This document shows positions 36,470 to 45,815 of a DNA stretch of 64,000 bases, piece after piece. This stretch comes from Acidobacterium capsulatum ATCC 51196 (lineage in GTDB: Bacteria > Acidobacteriota > Terriglobia > Terriglobales > Acidobacteriaceae): NCBI RefSeq assembly GCF_000022565.1, contig NC_012483.1, forward strand, positions 3,224,001 through 3,288,000. The letters run 5' to 3'. Position 1 is the first letter of the stretch; each line of letters starts with the position of its first letter. Below the pieces are notes generated by a model, which had not been told where the DNA came from, did not search any database, and was given only the letters and a program-made list of their open reading frames with translations. Both the position numbers and the translations under genes were made by a program.

Positions 36470-37573
36470 ATGCCGAGAAAGTCAACCAGGGCTACAACGG
36501 AAGCGGACCAGCAGAACAAGCGGATGGATATTCGCACCATCGCGCGGGTTGCCAACGTCTCCATCGCCACGGTTTCCCGCACGATCAATCATGTGCCCAC
36601 GGTCAACCCCAAGATCGCCAAGCGCGTCTGGGAAGTGATCGAGGAGCTGAATTACTTTCCAAACACGCAGGCGCGGGCGCTGGTCTCAGGCCGCAGCAAA
36701 ATCTTTGGCCTCATCATCTCTGAGATCACCAATCCCTTCTTCCCTGAGCTGATTCAGGGCTTTGAAGATGTCGCTATCGAGAGCGGTTACGAGATTCTGG
36801 TCAGCTCGACCAACTATGACCCCAAGCGCATGGCGCAGTGCATTCGCCGCATGCTGGAGCGCAAGGTCGAGGGCGTGGCCGTGATGACCTTCGGCATTGA
36901 AGAGCCGCTGCTCGATCAACTGGCGCAGCGCAACATTCCGCTGGTGTTCATTGATGTGGGTCCGCCCAGCCCGGGAGTCTCGCTGCTGAAGGTGGATTAT
37001 CAGCACGGCATCCGGCAGGGTGTGCAGCATCTGGCGGCGCTGGGGCACCGCAAAATCTCGTTCATCACGGGCCCGTTGCGCCTGCACTCGGCGCAGTCGC
37101 GCCTCGCGGCCTTTACCAAATCGCTCAAAGAGTGCGGCATCACGCCGCATCCGGAGTGGATTGTGGAAGGCGACCACACGCTTGAGGGCGGCGTCGCGGC
37201 GGCTGAAAAGCTGCTGGCCTTTGACGAGAGCCCCACGGCGATCATGTGCTCGAACGATATGACGGCGATCGGCGTGCTGCATCACATGTACCGCGCCAAT
37301 CTGCGCGTGCCCGACGATATGTCGGTGATGGGCTTTGACAACATTCACATCGCCGAGGTCACCACGCCTCCGTTGACGACCATTCAGATGTCGCGCTTTG
37401 AACTGGCGCGCGCGGCCGTCACTGCGCTGCGAGCGCAGGTGGAGAGCGCCTCGTCGCTTGCTCCGCAAAGAGAGTACAAGATTGCGACCGAGCTGGTGGT
37501 GCGCGAGTCCACCGGCTTTCCTAAGGGCACACTGCCGCAGGTGCCGAAGCGTCCGCGAAAGAGCAAGGCCTGA
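36470..37573 (+). CDS. LacI-family transcriptional regulator
   Basis: A 367-residue protein from the ATG preceded by GAGG; a later ATG (36524) sits just before the helix-turn-helix and is the alternative. The DNA-binding domain reads DIRTIARVANVSIATVSRTI with the hinge helix NTQARALVSGRSK. The ligand-binding domain has GLIISEITNPFFPEL, the VTTPPLTTI strand and SVMGFDNIHIAEV. It very likely senses arabinose or an arabino-oligosaccharide and represses the locus, because it lies between the GH51 and epimerase genes. Confidence 0.92.
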   Translation: MPRKSTRATTEADQQNKRMDIRTIARVANVSIATVSRTINHVPTVNPKIAKRVWEVIEELNYFPNTQARALVSGRSKIFGLIISEITNPFFPELIQGFEDVAIESGYEILVSSTNYDPKRMAQCIRRMLERKVEGVAVMTFGIEEPLLDQLAQRNIPLVFIDVGPPSPGVSLLKVDYQHGIRQGVQHLAALGHRKISFITGPLRLHSAQSRLAAFTKSLKECGITPHPEWIVEGDHTLEGGVAAAEKLLAFDESPTAIMCSNDMTAIGVLHHMYRANLRVPDDMSVMGFDNIHIAEVTTPPLTTIQMSRFELARAAVTALRAQVESASSLAPQREYKIATELVVRESTGFPKGTLPQVPKRPRKSKA

Positions 37574-37629
37574 GCGTACCGCCGTTCGTTTGACAGCCTG
37601 ATAGGCGGAAATCTATAACCGGTGTCTGG

Positions 37630-37644
37630 GGAAAACGATTACCG
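37630..37644. promoter_or_regulatory. Operator candidate upstream of the epimerase gene
   Basis: GGAAAACGATTACCG shares AACGATTAC with the reverse complement of the site at 36258. It lies 19 bases before the epimerase start, where binding would interfere with transcription or initiation. Confidence 0.45.
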
Positions 37645-37663
37645 CAAGCACTGAGAGGTGAAG

Positions 37664-38881
37664 ATGTCCCGTTCCTACCGCCTGCTGTCTCTGGCCGCGG
37701 CCGCGCTGATTGCCGTCACCGGCTGCCAGAAAAAGTCCTCCACTGCAGCTTCCGCGAGTCCTTCGGCGAAGCCTGCCACGGCTTCCACGGCACAACCGAC
37801 CGAAGTCAATGGCGAACCGGTCGTACATCTCAAGCGACAGCAGAGTGGCGACCAGCCGCAGTTTCTTGGCGCCACCATTCTTCCCGGCCACGGAATGAAT
37901 GTCTTCCAGATCAAGGCTTACTTTCCGGGACTGGGTGTCTTTCATGTGCTGCATGCGCCGTCTTTGGCCGTAGCGAACACGCAGTACTACGGCACAGCAA
38001 GCGATGCTTATGGGGATGACAGCTTTGCGTTCGGCGGCGCCTTCCTGGTGCCTTATCCGAACCGCATTCTTGGGCCGCTCTCGCCCGACGGCAAGACCAT
38101 CACCACCTACTGGCGCGGCCACAAGCTGGTGCTGCCGGCCAACTGGCACAACAGCGCTCATCCTGACCAGGACAAGCATGCGATGCACGGCCTCATTCTC
38201 AAAGAGCAGGCCCGCAACGTGCAGGTGCAGAAGACCGCCAATGGCGAAACGCTGACTGCGGACATGAAGGATGCTTTTGGCGGCCAGTGGCTCTCAAAGA
38301 CCGATCTGCACTTTCAGATTGCTTTGACCGCCGATGCCGTCGATGCGCAGATCACGGCGAAAAATGTTGGCAAGCAAGACGAGCCCATCTCGATGGCCTG
38401 GCACCCGTATCTGAACATTCCCAGCGGGCAGCATGCGCAAACGCGGCTCTATGTGCCGGCGGACATGCACACCGAGGTGAACAACTATCAGGATGTCTTC
38501 CCGACCGGAAAGAGCACGCCGGTGAAGGGAACTCGTTTTGACTTCAATGTGCCGGGCGGACGCCCGCTCGACGAGGGCTATCTCGACGACAACTGGTCCA
38601 ACATTCATCGCAAGGATGGCAAGGTGGTGGTTTCCATCATGGACCCGGCCTCGAACTACGGCATCAGCGAGATTGGCTTCTCGCCGCAGATTCGCACCAT
38701 CCAGGTCTATTCGCCGCCGAAGGCGAAGTTTGCCGTCGTCGAAGAGCAGTTCAACTTTGCCGATCCCTTTGGCAAGGAGTGGCATGGCCGGAACACCGGC
38801 ATGGTGACGCTCAAGCCGGGGCAGTCCGTCACCTGGCATGTGCAGCTCAAGATGTTTGAGCTGAACGCAAAGAAGAAATAG
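37664..38881 (+). CDS. Lipoprotein aldose 1-epimerase (mutarotase)
   Basis: Start chosen at the ATG 5 bases after GAGAGG (a GTG two codons earlier overlaps that site). The 405-residue protein has a lipoprotein signal with a lipobox ending VTG-C at residue 22. The GalM fold shows [12 protein letters not shown], the catalytic His region [10 protein letters not shown] and the Glu near the end in AVVEEQF. Aldose epimerases interconvert alpha and beta sugar anomers. Membrane-anchored, it could supply the porter with the right anomer of released arabinose. It follows the LacI-type gene by 90 bp, with an operator-like site between them. Confidence 0.87.
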   Translation: MSRSYRLLSLAAAALIAVTGCQKKSSTAASASPSAKPATASTAQPTEVNGEPVVHLKRQQSGDQPQFLGATILPGHGMNVFQIKAYFPGLGVFHVLHAPSLAVANTQYYGTASDAYGDDSFAFGGAFLVPYPNRILGPLSPDGKTITTYWRGHKLVLPANWHNSAHPDQDKHAMHGLILKEQARNVQVQKTANGETLTADMKDAFGGQWLSKTDLHFQIALTADAVDAQITAKNVGKQDEPISMAWHPYLNIPSGQHAQTRLYVPADMHTEVNNYQDVFPTGKSTPVKGTRFDFNVPGGRPLDEGYLDDNWSNIHRKDGKVVVSIMDPASNYGISEIGFSPQIRTIQVYSPPKAKFAVVEEQFNFADPFGKEWHGRNTGMVTLKPGQSVTWHVQLKMFELNAKKK

Positions 38882-38915
38882 CCACGCGCCTGCTGCCTCT
38901 CTAGTGAAGCGCAAT

Positions 38916-38946
38916 GAGCCGGAGCGAGCCTCCGGCTCTTTGCTTT
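38916..38946 (+). terminator. Rho-independent terminator of the epimerase gene
   Basis: Stem GAGCCGGAG/CTCCGGCTC with a 5-base loop followed by a T-rich tail. Confidence 0.85.
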
Positions 38947-39014
38947 GGCGGCAGAGGCATGCACAATCGCGCGGCATGTCGTACGCTAATAAGTTCTGCT
39001 CTGAGGGAGAGACC

Positions 39015-40046
39015 ATGCGAGCGTTAGTCAAGAGCCGCGCCGAGCGCGGATTGTGGCTGGAAGATGTGCCGGTTCCTGAGATTGGCATCAACGATGTGCT
39101 CATCCGCGTGCATCGCACCGGCATCTGCGGCACCGATGTACATATTTATAACTGGGATGAGTGGGCGCAGCAGACCATCCCCGTGCCCATGGCGATCGGC
39201 CATGAGTTCGTGGGCGAGATTGCGGCCATTGGCTCGAACGTCAACGACTTCAAGGTAGGGGACCTGGTCTCGGGTGAGGGGCATGTGGTGTGTGGGCGCT
39301 GCCGCAACTGCCTGGCGGGCCGCCGTCATCTCTGCGCCGCGACGCTGGGCGTAGGCGTCAACCGGCCGGGCGCGTTTGCAGAATATATTTCGCTGCCCAT
39401 GACCAACATCTGGCGGCACAATCCCGGCATGTCGGAAGAGATTGCTGCCATTTTTGATCCCTTTGGCAATGCTGTGCATACGGCGCTCACGTTTCCTGTG
39501 CTGGGCGAAGACGTGCTCATCACCGGCGCCGGGCCGATCGGCCTGATGACGATCCCCATCGTGCGCCATGCCGGAGCACGGCATGTGGTCGTGACCGATC
39601 TGAATCCCTTCCGGCTGGAACTGGCGCGCTCCATGGGCGCCACGCTGGCCATTGATCCCACGAAGACGCCGGTGGCCGAGGCGCAAAAGCAACTCGGCAT
39701 GCAGGAGGGCTTCGACGTGGGGCTTGAGATGTCGGGCAGCCGCGCCGGCTTTGTGGAGATGATTGAGAACATGTGCCATGGCGGCAAGATTGCCATGCTC
39801 GGCATTCCGGCCAAGCCCATGGAGATTGACTGGCGCAAGGTGATCTTCAACATGATCACCATCAAGGGCATCTATGGTCGCGAGATGTATGAGACCTGGT
39901 ACAAGATGTCAGTGCTGGTGGACTCGGGCGTCGATATTTCGCCCGTGATCACGCACCGCTATTCGCACAAGGAGTTTGAGAAGGGATTTGCCGCGATGAT
40001 GAGCGGCGAGACCGGCAAGGTCATTCTCGACTGGACTGACGTGTAA
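39015..40046 (+). CDS. tdh: L-threonine 3-dehydrogenase
   Basis: Start at the ATG after GAGGGAGAG; the extra upstream in-frame codons look non-coding. The 343-residue zinc alcohol dehydrogenase has the catalytic-zinc site [15 protein letters not shown] with GHEF, a four-Cys structural zinc loop (CGRCRNC...C), the NAD-binding GAGPIGLM and the closing KVILDWTDV. The sequence closely follows bacterial Tdh, including [22 protein letters not shown] and [14 protein letters not shown]. Tdh oxidises L-threonine to 2-amino-3-ketobutyrate. The usual partner kbl is not adjacent, and because the gene sits beside sugar genes a polyol role cannot be excluded. Confidence 0.88.
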   Translation: MRALVKSRAERGLWLEDVPVPEIGINDVLIRVHRTGICGTDVHIYNWDEWAQQTIPVPMAIGHEFVGEIAAIGSNVNDFKVGDLVSGEGHVVCGRCRNCLAGRRHLCAATLGVGVNRPGAFAEYISLPMTNIWRHNPGMSEEIAAIFDPFGNAVHTALTFPVLGEDVLITGAGPIGLMTIPIVRHAGARHVVVTDLNPFRLELARSMGATLAIDPTKTPVAEAQKQLGMQEGFDVGLEMSGSRAGFVEMIENMCHGGKIAMLGIPAKPMEIDWRKVIFNMITIKGIYGREMYETWYKMSVLVDSGVDISPVITHRYSHKEFEKGFAAMMSGETGKVILDWTDV

Positions 40047-40051
40047 CGAAA

Positions 40052-40089
40052 AACTCCCCGGGCTTTATTTAAGACCCGGGGAGTTCTGT
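40052..40089. terminator. Bidirectional terminator between tdh and the receptor gene
   Basis: Stem AACTCCCCGGG/CCCGGGGAGTT with a 12-base AT-rich loop and A/T runs on each side. Confidence 0.9.
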
Positions 40090-40091
40090 TT

Positions 40092-42368
40092 CTAGAAGTG
40101 GAAGTTGTAGCGGACTTCTCCATAGACCTCAGGTGGCGCGTTGTAGTGGAAGCCGCCAAAGGTCAGACTGTTGTCGAGCAGCACGCGGCTATCGTCAACA
40201 TTCAGCGCCGTGATGCTTGCTTCATACTTGCTGCCGAAGTGCTTGCCGGCCGCCAGGTCGATGGTCGTGTGCTGCGGCAGATAGTTTCCCGGATACTGTG
40301 CAGTCTGCACGCCATTTGAAAAACCTGATCCGTAATACACATTGATCGACGCGTAGCTCTGGCTGGGCAGGTGCGCATTGTAGCCAGCGTTGAGCGTGTT
40401 GCGCTGGTCGTGGTCAAGCGGCGTGTAGGCCTGCGACGCAGCACAATCGGGCGAGTTGGGCGGATAGCAGATCAGCCCTCCGGTGATGGCCCCCCGTTGC
40501 TGCGCAAGCTGATTGGAGTAGGCCAGATGCACCTGCCCGTACTTCCACATTTGCGGCGAGCGCAACGTTAGCTCCCACGCCTGCACTAGTGCGCCGTCGA
40601 TGGTGACGGGAATGAAGATGCTCGATTCGCCAATGTTGCTGTGATCCAGAAAGTTGTTGGCGCGCGTCTCAAAGGTGTCTGCTGAGAGCGTCCATCCCCG
40701 CAAGGGAATTGTCACACCAAACTGATGCTCTTCGTCGCGCTCACCATGCAGAGGCACAAAGCTGGTGTTGCTGGCCTGCGCGTACTGAAGCAGCGGGCCA
40801 GAGACGCTGGTGAGCGGCGGCGGCTGGTAAAAGCGCCCGTAGAATGCGCGGAATATCCAGTGCAGGCGAGGGATTTCGACGGCCAAGCCCACGCGGGGAT
40901 ACACATAGTTCTCTGTGACGTCCGCACTGAAATAAGACTCGCGCACTCCGCCGAAGAAGGTGACCCATTGCGAGGGTTTGTAACTGTCTTCGGCATAAAA
41001 CTCCGCAATGCCGCCGGTGACGCGGTTGCGTTGTGCCACAGCCGGTGTGCCGTCGGCGAAAGTGGAGCCGAAGAAGTCATTCTCATGCTGTACATAGCTG
41101 TAGAGCCCGGCCTTGAGCGAGTTCTTTGCAATCACCGTGGCGATGGATGCCTGCAGTCCAGCATAGTTGCCGGTCTGGTCAGAGCTTGTAGCGGCGGGGG
41201 CATCGTTCTTTCCCGGTTGATAGTTGGCGCGGTTGTAGTGGTAGAAGGGCGACACGTTCAGAGTGGTCAGCGAATCGAAGCTATGTGCCCAGGTGAGCGC
41301 AATGAGGCCGTCGGTCTCATGCTCACCATCGCGAAGCTGGCTGGTCGGGTCTAACTGATTCTCGTAGTCACTAGGGTTGGGATCGTAGGGAATCTGATAA
41401 TAGTCGGTACGAAGTTGAGAGACGACGCGAAGCTGATTCTTTGGGTTCGGGTTGTAGATGATCGAGTTGAATCCTCCGTAGCCGTTTTCAGCATCATGGT
41501 AGGGGTGAGCGACAGGCGGCATGAGTCCGTAACTGCTGCGGTTGCCATTGACACTCAGATACCAGGCAAAACGTTCGGTATGGTTGCCCAGGCTGATCTG
41601 ATCGTTCGTCTGGCCATAATTGCCGGCGCTCAACACGAGTTGCCCCGCGCGGTTGTACTCGAAGCCAGTGCGCGGCACGATGTCCATCATGCCGTAGGTG
41701 CGGTCACCCAGATCGGCCTCATAGCTGCCTCTTTCTACATCGAGGTAGTCAATGTCTTTCGGATCGATGGCGGGCCCAATGTTGCTGGCAATGTTGGTAT
41801 TGGGAATCTCCACGCCGTCGATGAGCCAGCTCAATTGATGGCCACCGCGCATGTGCAGCATGTCATGCACCACATAGGCGCCGGGCACGTAGTCTGTGAT
41901 CATGGCCAGGCTGTTGGTGCGGCTTGCACCGGGCGTTTGCGCAATGGTCTTGCGGCTGATGAGCGTGGTGGGCGTCATCGAGTCCGGACTCAACGCCGAG
42001 GCCTCAGCATGCACGGTGGTGGATTGCTGGACAGTGGCAACAGTCAGGGCAAAGTGCAGGACGGGCTGACTGTTTGCAGTGACTGTGACCTCTTGCTGCC
42101 GCGTGGCAAAGCCCGATGCCTTCACCGTGATGATGTAAACGCCCACCGGCACGCTGGCAAAGTGAAAGATGCCATCCGCTCCTGTTGCTTGGGCGAATTG
42201 CAGCGCCGAGTTCGCTGCTTTCAATGTGACGCGCGCCCCACGGATGGGCCGATGTGAGGGATCATGCACGACCCCATGGACAGGAGTGAGTATCGAGGCC
42301 TGAGCTGAGAGCGTTGCTGCCACCATGAGAATCAGAACAACGAGAAAACGTAACAGTAGGTTGCGCAT
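40092..42368 (-). CDS. TonB-dependent receptor with carboxypeptidase-regulatory domain
   Basis: A 758-residue protein from the ATG beginning MRNLLLRFLVV; a start 9 codons earlier is possible. A signal peptide ends near LSAQA. A carboxypeptidase-regulatory-like domain (VHGVVHDPSHRPIRGARVTL) lies at about residues 30-110. A plug (TLISRKTIAQTPGASR) follows, and a shorter beta-barrel ends in EVRYNFHF with a terminal Phe. It is much smaller than the receptor at 12.9 kb and belongs to a different subgroup. The ligand is unknown. A VWFA-related protein gene lies 127 bp upstream on the same strand. Confidence 0.88.
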   Translation of the reverse strand: MRNLLLRFLVVLILMVAATLSAQASILTPVHGVVHDPSHRPIRGARVTLKAANSALQFAQATGADGIFHFASVPVGVYIITVKASGFATRQQEVTVTANSQPVLHFALTVATVQQSTTVHAEASALSPDSMTPTTLISRKTIAQTPGASRTNSLAMITDYVPGAYVVHDMLHMRGGHQLSWLIDGVEIPNTNIASNIGPAIDPKDIDYLDVERGSYEADLGDRTYGMMDIVPRTGFEYNRAGQLVLSAGNYGQTNDQISLGNHTERFAWYLSVNGNRSSYGLMPPVAHPYHDAENGYGGFNSIIYNPNPKNQLRVVSQLRTDYYQIPYDPNPSDYENQLDPTSQLRDGEHETDGLIALTWAHSFDSLTTLNVSPFYHYNRANYQPGKNDAPAATSSDQTGNYAGLQASIATVIAKNSLKAGLYSYVQHENDFFGSTFADGTPAVAQRNRVTGGIAEFYAEDSYKPSQWVTFFGGVRESYFSADVTENYVYPRVGLAVEIPRLHWIFRAFYGRFYQPPPLTSVSGPLLQYAQASNTSFVPLHGERDEEHQFGVTIPLRGWTLSADTFETRANNFLDHSNIGESSIFIPVTIDGALVQAWELTLRSPQMWKYGQVHLAYSNQLAQQRGAITGGLICYPPNSPDCAASQAYTPLDHDQRNTLNAGYNAHLPSQSYASINVYYGSGFSNGVQTAQYPGNYLPQHTTIDLAAGKHFGSKYEASITALNVDDSRVLLDNSLTFGGFHYNAPPEVYGEVRYNFHF

Positions 42369-42495
42369 ATTAGGTTGCTTCAATGAGTAATGCATGGTTT
42401 AGCGCCAGTATAGGTTGGATGGAGGCTGTTCCTGCTGCGTCATAATGACGCAGCGGATACGCGGTGCGCCGGGGATTGCCTCGCTTTTCGGGCTG

Positions 42496-43611
42496 CTATT
42501 CGTCGCCGAGCCAGTAGCCTTCTGTCATTTGTATCGTCACGTCTTTTTGTTTCGGCTTGAGCCGGATGTGATGAAAGCCCGGCTCCGTGGCTGTCTGCGT
42601 GCGCGTGTATTGCAGCATGTCTGCCTCATTCAGTTGCTGCATCACTCTTGCGAAAATGCGCGGCAAGCCTTGCCTGCGGCTATCAAACATTTCACCGCCG
42701 GTGCGATTGCAAATATCCTCGAGCATTTTTCTGCCGTCGACGCGCCGCTCGCCAGATGGCGCAGGCATCGGATTGTCTGTGCCACCCCCTGGATATCCAC
42801 CGGGATAGGTGCCCGGATATCCTCCCGGATAATTCCCGGAATAGCCGCCGCGATTGCCGTTTGTTCTGTTCGATGGACGGAACTCCACCGGCGGGCGGCC
42901 GCCTTTGAAGTAGATGGCGTAGACGGCCACGCCTGCCCTTTGTGCGGCTTCCACTGCGCCATTCAGCGTGGTCTTGCTGCCCTGGTCAATGCCGTCGCTC
43001 AGCACCACGATGACTTTTCTTCCGGCTGTGGTATTGAGGACGTTGTGGGTTGCGAGATAAATCGCATCATAGAGCGCAGCGCCTGAGGCTTTGGCGTGAC
43101 GCCCCTTGTTCGCGGTCGAGTCTGCGTTACTGTCGCCATGGAACTGTGCCACACCCACCTGCGAAAGCGCCTGCTGCGCCTTGCTCGCGCTGGCAGATGG
43201 GTCTTCGAGCAGATCAACGTCGCGGTTGAATTGAACTACAAACACCCTAGGTGCGCTGCCGGATGCATGCGCGCTCAGCAGGCTATTTAGAAATTGTTTG
43301 CTCGCATGCACTTTTTCATGAAGTGCGCTGCTCTGCCCGGGGCCTGTCTCGAACAGGAGGCCAACCGTGAGCGGCAGGCTGGTGTCAGGCGCGAAGGATT
43401 GAATGGTCTGGGGATGCGTATTGTCGGTCAGCGTGAAGTCCTCTGCTGTCAGCAGTGGCAGCAGTTCTCCATGCTTGCCATGCACCACCACGGGCACAGT
43501 AATGACAGCATTTTGAGGCTCCTCCCGCACTCCGGTCTGCGCTCGCAAGGGCAATAGAAGTCCCAGTGCGGCGAGCGTGATCCACAGCGTATATCGCAGA
43601 GAAGGAAACAT
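42496..43611 (-). CDS. Secreted VWFA-related protein with YPGG repeats
   Basis: A 371-residue protein with a signal peptide (TLAALGLLLPLRAQ). A VWFA-related domain covers about residues 35-240, including VPVVVHGKHGELLPLLTAEDF and KVIVVLSDGIDQGS. The metal-site motif is altered to LLFETGPGQ (E88). Residues of about 250-275 are Gly/Tyr/Pro-rich with repeated YPGG units. The protein ends in a conserved HHIRLKPKQKDVTIQM strand. It is likely secreted or periplasmic. Function is unknown; it resembles the other VWFA protein in the window only at family level. Confidence 0.82.
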   Translation of the reverse strand: MFPSLRYTLWITLAALGLLLPLRAQTGVREEPQNAVITVPVVVHGKHGELLPLLTAEDFTLTDNTHPQTIQSFAPDTSLPLTVGLLFETGPGQSSALHEKVHASKQFLNSLLSAHASGSAPRVFVVQFNRDVDLLEDPSASASKAQQALSQVGVAQFHGDSNADSTANKGRHAKASGAALYDAIYLATHNVLNTTAGRKVIVVLSDGIDQGSKTTLNGAVEAAQRAGVAVYAIYFKGGRPPVEFRPSNRTNGNRGGYSGNYPGGYPGTYPGGYPGGGTDNPMPAPSGERRVDGRKMLEDICNRTGGEMFDSRRQGLPRIFARVMQQLNEADMLQYTRTQTATEPGFHHIRLKPKQKDVTIQMTEGYWLGDE

Positions 43612-43883
43612 AGGTTCAGAGAATTGCTACGAAAGTAGTATCCGCCATTTTTCAACGCGGCGGAGCGGTTGAGATCCCCAAGCCGCCCAGGGTTGCCTGC
43701 TCCTCGGTACTTCGACATGTGTTTTATGAATAGAATTCTGGTCTTTCTGTTCGTGACATCGACCCATGATGGGATGAAACTCTTTTTCTCGTAAGACTCC
43801 ATCCGTTCGGCATCCGCCCCGCGTATTGCAACCGTGAGCCCGGGAGAAAGTGCCGGGGCATCATTCTTCTGGAGGTCAGAATC

Positions 43884-44813
43884 GTGAAGAAGCTCGATGA
43901 GCTGCTTGAGCGAAGGAGCGTTTCGCGCCGCAAATTTCTAGCGGGAATCGGCGTGAGCGCAGGGGTTGCCGCAGCAGGAATTGCTGGCTGCAGCAGCGGA
44001 AACAGCATGGCCAACAATATGACCAATAACACGACGAACAGCGGTGGCGGAGGCGGCACCAGTTCATCGATCACGGATGCTGATATCTTCAACTTTGCGT
44101 TGAACCTTGAATATCTCGAAGCAGAGTTTTATCTGCGCGCGGCCTATGGCATGGGGCTTTCTTCCTCTGACATCGGCGCAAATCCGGGCAACGTGACAGG
44201 CGGCTCACAAGTGAACTTCCAGTCGTCCGCGGTGAAGGCCTACGCGCTTGAAATCGCCAATGACGAGCAGACGCACGTGCAGTTTCTGCGGAAGCAGTTG
44301 GGCTCGGCGGCGGTGGATCGTCCAGCCATCGACTTCACGAATGCGTTCAATGCGGCGGCTTCGGCTGCGGGCATTGGCTCGACCTTTGATCCGTTCTCGA
44401 GCGATGACAACTTTCTGCTGGGCGCGTTTGTTTTCGAAGACGTAGGTGTCACCGCCTACCACGGCGCGGCAACGCTCCTGAGCAGCTCGGCCAACCTGGC
44501 GGCCGCGGCCGGCATTCTGGGGACTGAGGCTTATCACGCGGGCGAGATCCGCACGCTGATTGCGCAGGTCGGCGGCTCGGTGCTTACAGCGGCCACGCAG
44601 ATTCAGGCCTTGCGCGCCACGGCTGGTGGCGGAGCGGAGACCACGCTCTCAGCGAGCACCATCGTGAATGCAGACTCCAGCTCTATCTCCTATGACCGCA
44701 CGACCGATCAGGTGATGCACATCGTATACCTGAGTCCTTCGGCGGGAGTGGTCAGCAAGGGTGGATTCTTCCCGAATGGCCTCAACGGCACTATTTCAGC
44801 CACGGCTTCCTAA
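43884..44813 (+). CDS. Tat-exported ferritin-like (Ferritin_2/desiccation-related) lipoprotein
   Basis: Start GTG, 8 bases after GGAGG. The 309-residue protein has a twin-arginine signal (SRRKFLAGIGVSAG) that ends in a lipobox (AGIAGC), so it is probably a lipoprotein exported after folding. The Ferritin_2 domain carries a full ferritin-like metal set: E in FALNLEYLEAEFY, E and H in DEQTHVQFL, E in FEDVGVTAY, and E and H in TEAYHAGEI. The family includes plant desiccation proteins and bacterial envelope proteins; metal or oxidative chemistry is likely but unproven. It is paired with the next gene, 10 bp away. Confidence 0.86.
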   Translation: MKKLDELLERRSVSRRKFLAGIGVSAGVAAAGIAGCSSGNSMANNMTNNTTNSGGGGGTSSSITDADIFNFALNLEYLEAEFYLRAAYGMGLSSSDIGANPGNVTGGSQVNFQSSAVKAYALEIANDEQTHVQFLRKQLGSAAVDRPAIDFTNAFNAAASAAGIGSTFDPFSSDDNFLLGAFVFEDVGVTAYHGAATLLSSSANLAAAAGILGTEAYHAGEIRTLIAQVGGSVLTAATQIQALRATAGGGAETTLSASTIVNADSSSISYDRTTDQVMHIVYLSPSAGVVSKGGFFPNGLNGTISATAS

Positions 44814-44823
44814 GGAGAGATCA

Positions 44824-45738
44824 ATGGAAAACATCGATCAGATCGATCAGAAAGAGCTCATGCAGGCGGTCGAAGAAAGGCGCGCCTCGCGACGCAAGGC
44901 CATGCTGCTGGGCGGCGCCGCACTCGCCGGAATGGCATTGACCCGCAGCGCCTTTGCCCAGACCATCACCGACGCAGACATTCTCAATTTTGCGTTGAAC
45001 CTCGAATTTCTCGAAGCGCAGTACTACACGCTGGCCACCACCGGAACGACCATTGACGTGGCGGCTGGCATCTCCACCAAGGGCGGTGATGGCTCGGCCG
45101 GCGGAAGCGTCACGGTGAAGGCAAATCCAAAAGTAACTTTCTCTGATACCTTTACGCAGGACTTCGCGATGGAAGTGGCGATGGATGAGCAGAACCACGT
45201 GAAGTTTTTGCAGACCAACCTCAGCACCTCCGCTGTCGCTATGCCCAACATCGATCTGATGAACAGCTTCAATGCGCTGGCACAGGCTGCGGGGCTGGGA
45301 TCGAGCTTTGATCCCTTCGCGAGCCAGACTAACTTCCTGCTGGGTGCGTTCATCTTTGAAGACGTCGGCGTCACGGCCTATCAGGGCGCGGCTCCGGCAA
45401 TCTCAAACAAGACTTATCTCGACAAGGCCGTGGGCATTCACAATGTGGAGGCCTATCACGCGGCCAGCATCCGCACGCGCATCTTCCAGGCTGGCTCGAG
45501 TGCGATGCAGGCTTCGCAGATGATCGCGATGACGCGCGCCAAACTCGACGGTTCCAACAACGACGACATGGGCGTCAGCGTGGACAGCAACGGTGCGGCG
45601 ACGATTGTCGATGCCGATGCGACCGCGCGTACCTATGCACGCACCACCTCGCAGGTGCTCTCCATCGTGTACGGCGGGGGAGCGGCCGGCAAGGGCGGAG
45701 CATTTTTCCCCAGTGCGCTGAATGGCACCATCAAGTAA
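44824..45738 (+). CDS. Tat-exported ferritin-like (Ferritin_2) protein, paralogue
   Basis: Start at the ATG after AAGGAG, giving 304 residues. The signal has the pair RR in RASRRKAMLLGGAALAG and ends AFAQ, without a lipobox, so it should be free in the periplasm rather than lipid-anchored. The ferritin-like ligands are all kept: LEFLEAQYY, DEQNHVKFL, FEDVGVTAY and VEAYHAASI. It is clearly similar to the preceding protein along its length. The two probably arose by tandem duplication and share one transcript. The exact metal and substrate are unknown. Confidence 0.87.
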   Translation: MENIDQIDQKELMQAVEERRASRRKAMLLGGAALAGMALTRSAFAQTITDADILNFALNLEFLEAQYYTLATTGTTIDVAAGISTKGGDGSAGGSVTVKANPKVTFSDTFTQDFAMEVAMDEQNHVKFLQTNLSTSAVAMPNIDLMNSFNALAQAAGLGSSFDPFASQTNFLLGAFIFEDVGVTAYQGAAPAISNKTYLDKAVGIHNVEAYHAASIRTRIFQAGSSAMQASQMIAMTRAKLDGSNNDDMGVSVDSNGAATIVDADATARTYARTTSQVLSIVYGGGAAGKGGAFFPSALNGTIK

Positions 45739-45761
45739 GAACACATTTCGTTTGCAATTCA

Positions 45762-45793
45762 AAAGGCCGGAGAAGATTTCTCCGGCCTTTGTT
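45762..45793. terminator. Bidirectional terminator after the ferritin-like pair
   Basis: Stem AAAGGCCGGAGA with its complement and a short loop, followed by a T-rich tail. It separates the ferritin-like genes from the convergent PIG-L gene. Confidence 0.9.
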
Positions 45794-45815
45794 TCTTTTG
45801 ATAATGGCGTTTTGC

